Part shown: positions 25,807 through 36,007 of the stretch, in pieces | How positions within the stretch are numbered: position 1 is the stretch's first letter | Layout of the letters: every line of letters starts with the position of its first letter | Assembly (NCBI RefSeq): GCF_016735685.1 | Contig: NZ_JAERRA010000001.1 | Span: 1,736,001 to 1,800,000, forward strand | Source of the DNA: Piscinibacter lacus | GTDB taxonomy: Bacteria > Pseudomonadota > Gammaproteobacteria > Burkholderiales > Burkholderiaceae_C | DNA: 64,000 nt | Direction of reading: 5' to 3' | Position numbers and translations under genes: made by a program | The notes under the pieces: model-generated | Database searches by the model: none | Told to the model about the DNA's origin: nothing | What the model saw: only the letters and a program-made list of their open reading frames with translations

Positions 25807-26756
25807 CGGCGGCGCATTTCGGTTGGGTGGGCTGCGGCGCAGCCGGCGGCCCGGGGCCGGTCGAGGCGGCCTGGCCGGCCGATGCCCAGGCCGCGGCCCG
25901 GCTCTGGCCGCAATTGCTGGGCCGCGCGCCAGCGGGTCTCTTGCTGCAGCCGCCCGACGCAGCCGCCCTGCAGGCCTGGGCCGACTGGGCCACGCCTGCC
26001 CTGGCGGCCGTCTGCGCGGCACGGCCCACCGTGCTGCTCTGCCCGCCCGATGCACCGGGCGGCGCGCGGGCGGCGGACCTGGCCCGCGACGAAGCCCTGG
26101 CCGCGCTGGGCCTGCAAGCCGTGCTGCCGGACGGCCTGCCGCCCGCCGCACTTGCCGCCAGCCTGGGCTTCGCCATCGTCCGCCACCGGCTCGACCGGCC
26201 GCTGCGCCAGCTTGCGCCGCTCGATGCCGCCACCGGCCTGCCCAGCCGGGCGCAACTGGTGCCGCAGATCCAGCAGATGCTGGCCCTGCGCGAGCGCGAG
26301 CCCGCGCCCATGGCCCTGCTGCTCATCGAGCTGCCCGAGCTGGCCGAGCTGCGCGAGCGCCTGGGGGAGGGCGCGACCGCCCTGCTGCGCCGCAAGCTGG
26401 CGGTGCGCATGCGCGCCAAGCTGCGCGGCAGCGATGTGGTGGCCGTCGACGGGCCGACGCGCCTGGCCGTCTGGCTGGCCCGGCTCGACCAGCCGGCCAG
26501 CGCCGGCATCGTTGCCGACAAGCTGATCGAGGCGCTGGCCCGGCCGCTGCAGCTCGGCGAGGCCGAGGGCCTGCGCGTGCACCCGCGCATCGGCTTCGTC
26601 GTCAGCGGCCCTGGCATGCTCGATGCCGAGCACCTCTGGCAGCGGGCGCTGGCCGCGCTGGACGGCGCCGCGCCGCTGGGCAGCAAGGTCTTCTTCGTGC
26701 CGGCCGAAGGCCGCGCCGACGCGGCGGCCAACGACCCGGGCGATCCGGCCGTCTGA
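25803..26756 (+). CDS. Degenerate GGDEF-like protein coupled to the efflux operon
   Basis: The GTG start overlaps the adaptor stop by four bases. The N-terminal 125 residues look like a reduced receiver-type fold (TVLLCPPDAPGG, then LAALGLQAVLPDGLP). The C-terminal part starts with DAATGLPSRAQL, the hallmark opening of a GGDEF domain. It keeps the helix pattern up to RMRAKLRGSDVVAV, but the GGDEF active-site loop is replaced by DGPTRLAVWL. It therefore should not synthesise cyclic di-GMP; it could bind nucleotide or protein as a regulator. Coupling to an RND pump is unusual. The family is inferred from pattern, not search. Confidence 0.65.
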   Translation: MTAAHFGWVGCGAAGGPGPVEAAWPADAQAAARLWPQLLGRAPAGLLLQPPDAAALQAWADWATPALAAVCAARPTVLLCPPDAPGGARAADLARDEALAALGLQAVLPDGLPPAALAASLGFAIVRHRLDRPLRQLAPLDAATGLPSRAQLVPQIQQMLALREREPAPMALLLIELPELAELRERLGEGATALLRRKLAVRMRAKLRGSDVVAVDGPTRLAVWLARLDQPASAGIVADKLIEALARPLQLGEAEGLRVHPRIGFVVSGPGMLDAEHLWQRALAALDGAAPLGSKVFFVPAEGRADAAANDPGDPAV

Positions 26757-26927
26757 AGTCGCTCGCATCCCTGTCAGCCGGGATCGCCTCCCGGCGCGGC
26801 CTCGGCAGATGCATCCGGATGTTGCCGGCGCCCGCGCGCGGGCCGGCTGCCCCTACATTCGCCGCCGGCGCCGCCCTGGGAGGGGGCGGGCGCCGGTCCT
26901 CTCCACGACATGCAAGGGAGCTGCACG

Positions 26928-27500
26928 ATGAAGCGATCGCTGATGGGCCTCGGCCTGGTCCTGCTGCTGGCAGCTTGCGCCAACCTGGGCCGCGAGGGCG
27001 GCAGCGCGGCAACCCCGCCGGTCGGTGTCGACGGCCAGGCCTGTGCCGGCCGTGCACCGCAGGCCGTGCCGGGCCTCAGCCCTTCAAGCCAGCCGGTGCT
27101 GCAGCGCCAGGTCCAGTTGCCCAGCGGCAAGGGCGGCGTCTGCGATGCGCAGGTCTTCGCCGTCAGCGCGCAGCCGATCAAGCTCTACCGCGTCTTCGAT
27201 GCGTCCAAGCCCTACACCAAGTTCGGCGGCTGGTGGTCGCTGGAGCGGCCGGCCGGCAGCAAGGACAGCTACCGCGCGGCCAACGCGATCTGCCCCGAAT
27301 GGAGCCCGCTGGACCGGCTGGCCGTCTGCGAAGTCCATCCCGGCACCCAGCTCGTGATCGGCAGCACCCAGAGCGCAAGCTGTGCCGACGGCTCCACCTT
27401 CCCCAAGACGGCCGCCCAGCAGGTCTTCGTGCCCAACAACGGCCGAATCGGCATCGTCCATGTCGGCGCCTGCACGGAAGAAGCGATCTGGGCACCCTGA
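26928..27500 (+). CDS. Predicted lipoprotein of unknown function
   Basis: The ATG is preceded by AGGGAG at good spacing, so an in-frame ATG six codons earlier is not used. The 190-residue product starts with a lipoprotein signal (KRSLMGLGLVLLLAAC) with the lipidated Cys in LLAAC. The mature part has paired Cys residues and a tidy beta-rich pattern (VFDASKPYTKFGGWWSLERP; TAAQQVFVPNNGRIG). I do not recognise the family. A TACATT hexamer at 26854-26859 is a possible -10 box. It converges on the cache-domain gene; the hairpin between them points mainly the other way. Confidence 0.75.
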   Translation: MKRSLMGLGLVLLLAACANLGREGGSAATPPVGVDGQACAGRAPQAVPGLSPSSQPVLQRQVQLPSGKGGVCDAQVFAVSAQPIKLYRVFDASKPYTKFGGWWSLERPAGSKDSYRAANAICPEWSPLDRLAVCEVHPGTQLVIGSTQSASCADGSTFPKTAAQQVFVPNNGRIGIVHVGACTEEAIWAP

Positions 27501-27539
27501 GAAGCGGGCCATGTGCCGGCAAGGTGGTCGCCAACCATG

Positions 27540-27564
27540 AAAAAGGCCGCCCGAGGGCGGCCTT
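27540..27564 (-). terminator. Intrinsic terminator for the leftward cache-domain gene
   Basis: GGCCGCC and GGCGGCC form a perfect 7-base stem with a 4-base loop (27545-27562). On the minus strand it is followed by five T residues (the AAAAA at 27540-27544), as expected for transcripts arriving from the gene at 27604-28236. In the plus direction only two T follow, so activity there should be weak. Confidence 0.8.
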
Positions 27565-27603
27565 GCGATGCCGGCTTGCGGCGGCCTCAGGCCGCCGCGG
27601 GGC

Positions 27604-28236
27604 TCAGACGCCCCACCAGCTCACCGGGTGGGCGCGCAGCGCGCTGGCCTGGCCGGCCGGCAGTGCGGCGGCCTGGCCCAGGGCCGGGTGCAGCTTGCGC
27701 TCGGCCAACGGGGTGGACTGGTAGCTGCCGACGGCGATCAGGGTGTCGCCGACCCGCAGCACCTGGCTGCGCTTGGTCTCGATGCGCCAGGTCTGCGGGT
27801 TGCGCCAGTGGTAGCTGACCTGGCTGATCGCGTCCTTGGGCAGGTGCAGGAAGGCCTCGCCGACGGCTGCGCCGCGGGCATCGCGCAGCACCGCCACGTC
27901 GCCGCCGGTCAGGCCCGGGAAGCCGCCGTTGGCCAGCATGCGGCCCGTGCGGGCGTGGATGGCAAAGACATAGAGGTCGGCCTGCTGGAAGGGCGCGAGG
28001 CCGTCGTTGAAGGCGGTCAGCGCGCGGGGCGGGTCGGCGCGGTAGGCCTCGGCCGCGGCGGCCAGCAGGTGCAGGGCCGAGGCAGTGTCGGCGCGGCCGG
28101 CTTCGCCGACCACCAGGGGGGCGGCGGGCTGGATGCCGTCGATCGACGAGGCAGCGAAGGCCGGAAGCAGCGCGCCCAGGGTCAGGGCGGCGGCAGCCGC
28201 GGTGCGGCGCAGGGTGAGCGTGGCGATGCGGGTCAT
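27604..28236 (-). CDS. Secreted cache-domain sensor-like protein
   Basis: From MTRIATLTLRR the 210-residue protein has a signal peptide (AAAAALTLGALLPAFAASS). A single small cache domain follows: an N-terminal helix (LHLLAAAAEAYRADPPRAL), then YVFAIHARTGRMLANGGFPG and PLGE-like VGEAFLHLPK, and VSYHWRNPQTWRIETKRSQVLRV split by turns. Stand-alone cache proteins bind small ligands in the periplasm. The ATG has GGAGG eight bases upstream; the frame is open 34 codons further but without a ribosome site. A strong terminator follows the gene, so it is probably a single-gene unit. Confidence 0.75.
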   Translation of the reverse strand: MTRIATLTLRRTAAAAALTLGALLPAFAASSIDGIQPAAPLVVGEAGRADTASALHLLAAAAEAYRADPPRALTAFNDGLAPFQQADLYVFAIHARTGRMLANGGFPGLTGGDVAVLRDARGAAVGEAFLHLPKDAISQVSYHWRNPQTWRIETKRSQVLRVGDTLIAVGSYQSTPLAERKLHPALGQAAALPAGQASALRAHPVSWWGV

Positions 28237-28459
28237 GGCAGAACCTCCAGGGGATGAGAGCTTGAGAACCGTTGGGGCTGCAGGGAAGTGCAGCCGATGA
28301 CGAGACTCTAGGGTTAACCCCTGTTCATCACAAGACACAAGTTCTGACGGGTCAGGTCAGAAGCCTTGATGAACCGAACGTTTGCAATCGTGAAAACCCT
28401 TGGTCATTGGGTTGACCCATCCCACAAGCACGGGGGGTTCGCTCGACACCGCTGCCGCT

Positions 28460-29959
28460 TCAGCGGTCCAGGCCACCCAGGCAGACGTATTTCATCTCCA
28501 GGTACTCGTCCAGGCCGTGGTGCGAGCCCTCGCGGCCCAGGCCGGACTGCTTGACGCCGCCGAAGGGCGCCTCGGCGGTGGAGATGATCCCGGTGTTGAC
28601 GCCGACGATGCCGCTTTCCAGGCCCTCGCTCACCCGCATCACGCGGCCGATGTCCCGCGTGTAGACGTAGGCGGCCAGGCCGAATTCGCTGGCATTGGCC
28701 GTGGCCAGGGCCTCGGCCTCGGTGTGGAAGCGCAGCACGGGGGCGACCGGGCCGAAGGTTTCCTCCCGCGTGCAGCGCATGGCCGGCGTCACGTCGGCCA
28801 GCACGGTGGGGGCGTAGAAATGGCCGCCGACATGGTCGGCGGGCTGCACGCGGTGGCCGCCGGCCAGCAGGCGGGCGCCGCCGGCCAGGGCATCGGCGAC
28901 ATGCGATTCGACCTTGGCGAGCGCGGCCGCATCAATCAGCGGGCCCTGCTGCACGCCCTCGCGCATGCCCGGGCCCACGCGCAGCGCGGCGGCCTTCTCG
29001 GCCAGGCGCTGCACGAAGGCCTCGTAGATGCCGTCCTGCACATAGAAGCGGTTGGCGCAGACGCAGGTCTGCCCGGCATTGCGGTACTTGGCGGCCAGGG
29101 CGCCCTCGACGGCGGCCTCCAGGTCGGCATCGTCGAAGACCAGGAAGGGCGCGTTGCCGCCCAGCTCCAGGGCCAGCTTCTTGACCGTCGGCGCGCACTG
29201 CGCGGCCAGGATGCGGCCGACCTCGGTCGAGCCGGTGAAGCTCAGGTGCCGCACCACGGGGCTGGCGCAGAGCACGCGGCCGACGGCGATGGAGCCCGGC
29301 CCGTCGGCCGTCAGCACATTCAGCACGCCGGGCGGGAAGCCGGCACGCTGCGCCAGCTCGGCCAGGGCCAGGGCAGTCAGCGGGGTCTGCTCGGCCGGCT
29401 TGATGATCACCGGGCAGCCGGCGGCCAGGGCCGGCGCGACCTTGCGGGTGATCATGGCCAGCGGGAAGTTCCAGGGCGTGATCGCCGCGCAGACGCCGAT
29501 GGGCTGCTTGAGCACCAGGATGCGGCGGGACGGGTCGGTGGCCGGAATCGTCTCGCCGTGCACGCGGCGCGCCTCCTCGGCGAACCATTCGACGAAGCTG
29601 GCGCCGTAGCCCACTTCGGCGCGGGCCTCGGCCAGGGGCTTGCCCTGCTCGGCGCTCATCAGCCGGGCCAGGTCCTCGGTGGCGGCGGTGATCAGCAGGA
29701 ACCAGCGCTGCAAAAGCGCGGCACGGGCCTTGGCCGTCTGCGCGCGCCAGGCCGGCCAGGCGGCCTCGGCCGCGGCGATGGCGGCTTGCGCCTCGGCCTC
29801 GCCCAGGGCGGCCACCTCGGCCAGCGGCGCGCCGCTGGCCGGCGCATGCACGGTGAAGCGGCCGGGGCCGGCCTGCCAGGCGCCATCGATGAAGGCCTCG
29901 GTGCGCCAGAGGCCGGCGTCGGCAAGCTGCAAGTCGGGTGGGGGCATCGTCGGGGTCAT
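28460..29959 (-). CDS. gabD: NAD(P)-dependent succinate-semialdehyde dehydrogenase
   Basis: The 499-residue enzyme oxidises succinate semialdehyde to succinate, the last step of 4-aminobutyrate breakdown. Aldehyde-dehydrogenase landmarks are all present: PWNFPLAMITRKVAPALAAG, the cofactor loop FTGSTEVG, the general base in LELGGNAPF and the catalytic Cys in NAGQTCVCANR. The QTCVCANR form, with a second Cys two residues on, is typical of the GabD group. The start is the ATG of MTPTMPPPDLQ; upstream codons are unconserved. It is divergent from alaS. Related semialdehyde substrates cannot be excluded. Confidence 0.88.
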   Translation of the reverse strand: MTPTMPPPDLQLADAGLWRTEAFIDGAWQAGPGRFTVHAPASGAPLAEVAALGEAEAQAAIAAAEAAWPAWRAQTAKARAALLQRWFLLITAATEDLARLMSAEQGKPLAEARAEVGYGASFVEWFAEEARRVHGETIPATDPSRRILVLKQPIGVCAAITPWNFPLAMITRKVAPALAAGCPVIIKPAEQTPLTALALAELAQRAGFPPGVLNVLTADGPGSIAVGRVLCASPVVRHLSFTGSTEVGRILAAQCAPTVKKLALELGGNAPFLVFDDADLEAAVEGALAAKYRNAGQTCVCANRFYVQDGIYEAFVQRLAEKAAALRVGPGMREGVQQGPLIDAAALAKVESHVADALAGGARLLAGGHRVQPADHVGGHFYAPTVLADVTPAMRCTREETFGPVAPVLRFHTEAEALATANASEFGLAAYVYTRDIGRVMRVSEGLESGIVGVNTGIISTAEAPFGGVKQSGLGREGSHHGLDEYLEMKYVCLGGLDR

Positions 29960-30088
29960 GGCGTGGGGACGGCAGGAAGCGAAGGGAGGGGGCCCGAGGC
30001 GCATGCGGCAGCGCGGTTCGGCGGCATCGCCGCAGCACGGCACCGCGGACCGTGCCGGGTGCTGCCGGCCGGGGAGACCGGCCCCCGA

Positions 30089-30114
30089 TTGTCACCAGCG
30101 GCCAAACCTACAAT
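30089..30114 (+). promoter_or_regulatory. Candidate alaS promoter
   Basis: TACAAT at 30109-30114 is a good -10 hexamer, 46 bases before the alaS ATG. A TTGTCA at 30089-30094 resembles a -35 box, but the spacing is only 14 bases, so the -35 assignment is doubtful. The element sits in the 200-base gap between the divergent gabD and alaS genes. Confidence 0.4.
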
Positions 30115-30159
30115 TCCCGGCTTCGTCGAGACCCTGCCGACCCCCGCTGAAAGCCCCGG

Positions 30160-32790
<2,631 letters not shown>

Positions 32791-32857
32791 GGGGGGCGTG
32801 AGCGGCCTGGCCCGGTCCGGCCTCGGCACCTGAGTCGGCGGGTCGGCGGCAGCAGCC

Positions 32858-33199
32858 ATGGTCGGCAAGCGCGCCCTGCGCGGCGGCACGCCCTTCGGGC
32901 CGCCGCCCGCACCCCCGCCGGCGGACTGCCCGCTCTGCGGCCGGCCCATCGTGCCGGGGCCCAGCGCCGACCTGCACCACCTGCTGCCGCGCAGCCAGGG
33001 CGGGCGCGAGACCTTCCTGGTTCACCGCGTCTGCCATCGCAAGATCCACGCAACCTTCTCCGAGAAGGAGCTGGCACGGCACTACGCAAGCTGGCCCGCG
33101 CTGCATGCGCATCCCGAGATCGCCACCTTCATCGCCTGGGTCCGCCGCCAGCCGCCGACCTTCGTCGACGGCAGCCGGCCGCCCCGCCACCGGCGTTGA
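32858..33199 (+). CDS. Small HNH-endonuclease-like protein
   Basis: The 113-residue protein has a zinc ribbon plus HNH core: CPLCGRP (C24, C27), DLHHLLPRSQGG (H40, H41) and VHRVCHRKIH (C59, H60, H64). The DLHHLxPRSxGG pattern is the classic HNH fold, so it can be expected to nick or cut DNA or RNA, though house-keeping members of this kind have no proven substrate. It follows alaS by 67 bases on the same strand and slightly overlaps the longest possible frame of the next gene. Confidence 0.75.
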   Translation: MVGKRALRGGTPFGPPPAPPPADCPLCGRPIVPGPSADLHHLLPRSQGGRETFLVHRVCHRKIHATFSEKELARHYASWPALHAHPEIATFIAWVRRQPPTFVDGSRPPRHRR

Positions 33200-33285
33200 G
33201 CGGCGCGCGGCCCGGTGGCCGGTCGACCGGTCTGCCCGCAGGGCCCGGGGCCGTCTGCCCGTCCCGCTTGTGGCAGGCTTGCCCC

Positions 33286-34656
33286 ATGCCGATGAACACG
33301 CCTTCCTTCCCACGCCCCGCAGCCCGCCGCGGGCTGTGCTCCCTGCTCGGGCCGGTGCTGGCCGCGCTGCTGCTGGCCGCTTGCGCGGTCGGCGTGTCCG
33401 GCTCGCCCGCCGCCGCGCCGCCCGCCGCCCCGCCGCCGGCCGCGTCACCGGGCAGCGCCCCCAGCCCGCTGCCGGAGGCGCTGCGCAAGCCCATCAGCTT
33501 CCGCGTGCACCGCGTCTGCGGGGCCGATGCCCAGGGCCTGCCCGGTGCCGAGGCTGCGCCCGACGGCTGCGTGCGCCTCCTGCTCGGCCGCGGCCAGATC
33601 GACCGCGAGGCCGTCGCCCGGCTGCGCGATACCCTGCGCGCCCAGCAGCCCGCCCGCAGCCTGCGCGGCCAGGCCGCCAGCCTGGCCGCCCTGCATCTGG
33701 ACAGCCCCGGCGGCGACCTGCGCGGCGGCCTGGAGCTGGGCCGCGAGCTCCGCTGGCTGGGCCTGGCCACCCGCACCGGCGGCGACCTCTGGGTGCAGAC
33801 CGAGGGCCCGCGCGAGCGGGTGGCCGCCGCCACCCGCTGCCAGTCCTCTTGCGCCTATGCCTTCCTGGGCGGCCTGCGGCGCGATGTGCTGGACGACCGC
33901 GCCTACGGCGTGCACCAGTTCCGGCCCGCCACCCCGGCCAGCGGCGGCGTCGATCCGGTGGCCCAGGCGCAGGCGGCTGTCTCGGTGCTCAACCTCTACT
34001 TGGACGAGATGGGCGCGCAGCGGCGCCTGCTCGACATCGCCAACCTCACCCCCAACCAGCGCATGACCCTGCTGAGTCGCGCGCAACTGCGCCAGCTTGG
34101 CGTGGACACCGGCGGCGAGCGCCTGAGCCTGCCGTTGCCGCAGACGCCCTGGGCCAGCGGCCGCAGCGAAAGGGGCCGGCCCTTCGTGCAGTCGCGGGTG
34201 CGGGTCGATCCGCGCTGCCATGTCAGCATGGTCTTCTCGCGCGATGTCGGCGGCCGGCCGGTGCTGGCCCTGACGCTGGAGTACGCCTCCCGGCCCGGCG
34301 ATCCGCCGCGGGCCGGCGACTTCCCCACCGCCCTGCGCGAGGCGCTGCGCCTGCAAGTGGCCGACAGCGGCGAAGCCCTGGTGCTCGACAGCATCGCCCC
34401 GGCGCTTGCCTGGCAGCGCCGCGAGCGCCCGGGCGTGAGCCTGAGCTATGCCACCGCCTTCCTGCTCGCCCCCGACGCGCTCCAGCGCCTGGAGGCCCTG
34501 GCCCGCCAGGATGCGGTGCTGGAGCTGATCGACGGCCTGCCCGAATCGGCCAGCGACTGGCGATTCACCGCCCGCTTCACGCTTGATGGCCTGGAGCGCA
34601 GCCTGCCCGCGCTGGAGGCAGGCAGCGCACCGGCCTCCGCACCGGCTTCGCGCTGA
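33286..34656 (+). CDS. Lipoprotein with ClpP-like periplasmic domain
   Basis: From MPMNTPSFPRP the 456-residue product has a lipoprotein signal ending in LLAAC, then a proline/alanine linker. A ClpP/crotonase-like fold follows: LAALHLDSPGGDLRGGLELG and TRCQSSCAYAFLGG, in which the Ser of QSSCAYAF matches the nucleophile position of related periplasmic proteins (COG3904-like). The remainder is unassigned. A role as a serine protease or protein-binding relative is likely but unproven. The frame extends 30 codons upstream, overlapping the HNH gene; I reject that part because the signal peptide begins at the chosen ATG. Confidence 0.75.
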   Translation: MPMNTPSFPRPAARRGLCSLLGPVLAALLLAACAVGVSGSPAAAPPAAPPPAASPGSAPSPLPEALRKPISFRVHRVCGADAQGLPGAEAAPDGCVRLLLGRGQIDREAVARLRDTLRAQQPARSLRGQAASLAALHLDSPGGDLRGGLELGRELRWLGLATRTGGDLWVQTEGPRERVAAATRCQSSCAYAFLGGLRRDVLDDRAYGVHQFRPATPASGGVDPVAQAQAAVSVLNLYLDEMGAQRRLLDIANLTPNQRMTLLSRAQLRQLGVDTGGERLSLPLPQTPWASGRSERGRPFVQSRVRVDPRCHVSMVFSRDVGGRPVLALTLEYASRPGDPPRAGDFPTALREALRLQVADSGEALVLDSIAPALAWQRRERPGVSLSYATAFLLAPDALQRLEALARQDAVLELIDGLPESASDWRFTARFTLDGLERSLPALEAGSAPASAPASR

Positions 34657-34693
34657 GTCTCAGCCGCAGCCGCCAGCCTCAGTTCGCGGCCGC

Positions 34694-35959
34694 CTAGCGC
34701 GCGGGCTTGTTGGCCGGCTTGGCGGCGGGTTTCGCAGCCGGCTTGACGGCCGGTTTGGCGGCCGGCTTCGGCGCCGGCTTGCGCAGCACCGGCGGCGGCG
34801 GGGCGCGCCGCGCGGCTTCCACCGCCTGGCCCAGCTCGATCACCGCCATGGCGTAGTAGCTCGACCAGTTGTAGCGCGTGATGGCATAGAAGTTCGAGGT
34901 GCCGGCGATCAGCGTGGCCGGCGCCTCGCCGTTCTCCAGCTTGACCAGGGCCAGCAGGCCCGGGCGCTTCATCGCATCTTCGGGCAGGCGGGCGCCGCGC
35001 TCGGCCATCTCGCTGGCGGCAAAGCTGGGCACGATGTCGGGCGCGAGCAGGGTCGAGAGATCGGCCGCATCGCTGGGCGGCTCGATGTGGAAATGCGTCG
35101 GCAGCCGCGGCTCCCAGCCGAAGGCTTGCAGGTAGGCGGCAACCGAGCCGATCGCATCGGCCACGCTGCCGTGCAGGTCGATGCGGCCGTCGCCGTCGAA
35201 GTCCACCGCCAGCCTGCGCAGCGAGCTGGGCATGAACTGCGGCAGGCCCATGGCGCCGGCGAAGCTGCCGCGCACCGCCGTCGGGTCCAGGCCCTGGCTC
35301 AGGCAGAGCTCGATGAATTCGCCGAGCTCATCGCGGAAGTAGCTGCTGCGGTCGCGCCGGCCGGTGGGAAAGTCGAAGGCCAGGGTCGCCAGGGCATCGA
35401 GCACACGGAAGTTGCCGGTGTCGCTGCCCCAGCCGGTCTCGACGCCGAGCACGCCCACCACGATGGCCGGCGGCACGCCGTAGCGCGCCTCGGCCTGTTC
35501 GAGCAGGGCGGCATGCTCGGTCCAGAACTTCAGGCCCGCCTGGATGCGGATGGGCTCGACGAAGCGGGCGCGGTAGGCCGCCCAGTTCTTCTTCGCGCCG
35601 CCCGGCGTCGGCAGGATGAGCTGCACCACGCGCGGCTGGTAGCGGGCCTGGGCGACGATGGCCGCGGCCTGCTCCGCGCGGAAGCCGTGGCGGCGCGACA
35701 GCGCGTCCAGGATGCGGGCCACGTCCTCGCGCTGGGCATAGCCGCCGGGCTCGGCCGGCGGCGGGATGCCGGGGTCGGTGCTGATCACCGGCGGCGGGGG
35801 CGGCTGGCGGCTTTCCAGCGCCCGGGTGGCGGGGCCGGGCTTGTCGGCGATGGGCGTGGGGGCGGCGGGCGGGGGCTCGTCGGCCGCGTGCAGGGGGGCG
35901 GCCAGCAGCAGGCCCAGGCCGGCCGCCAGGGCGGGGGAGAGAAGGAGCCGTCGGTGCAT
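34694..35959 (-). CDS. mltB: Lytic murein transglycosylase B family protein
   Basis: The 421-residue enzyme cleaves glycan strands of peptidoglycan with formation of anhydro-muramic ends. After a signal peptide (LLLSPALAAGLGLLLAAPLHAA) comes a proline-rich linker and the MltB domain. Its catalytic Glu is in GVLGVETGWGSDTG, followed by GSFAGAMGLPQFMPSS and ITRYNWSSYYAMAV. The last 30 residues are a KPAAKPA repeat tail, basic and likely to contact wall or membrane. An ATG six codons earlier is an alternative start. No lipobox is visible, so it is soluble in the periplasm. Confidence 0.92.
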   Translation of the reverse strand: MHRRLLLSPALAAGLGLLLAAPLHAADEPPPAAPTPIADKPGPATRALESRQPPPPPVISTDPGIPPPAEPGGYAQREDVARILDALSRRHGFRAEQAAAIVAQARYQPRVVQLILPTPGGAKKNWAAYRARFVEPIRIQAGLKFWTEHAALLEQAEARYGVPPAIVVGVLGVETGWGSDTGNFRVLDALATLAFDFPTGRRDRSSYFRDELGEFIELCLSQGLDPTAVRGSFAGAMGLPQFMPSSLRRLAVDFDGDGRIDLHGSVADAIGSVAAYLQAFGWEPRLPTHFHIEPPSDAADLSTLLAPDIVPSFAASEMAERGARLPEDAMKRPGLLALVKLENGEAPATLIAGTSNFYAITRYNWSSYYAMAVIELGQAVEAARRAPPPPVLRKPAPKPAAKPAVKPAAKPAAKPANKPAR

Positions 35960-36007
35960 GGATCGAGTGTGCCGCATGCCTTGCGCCTGCCCGCGCGGGC
36001 GCAGGCT

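Noticed and set aside
34694..34790. KPAAKPA repeat in mltB as a separate genetic element
   Set aside because: The DNA is a low-complexity coding tail of the protein, common in betaproteobacterial envelope proteins.
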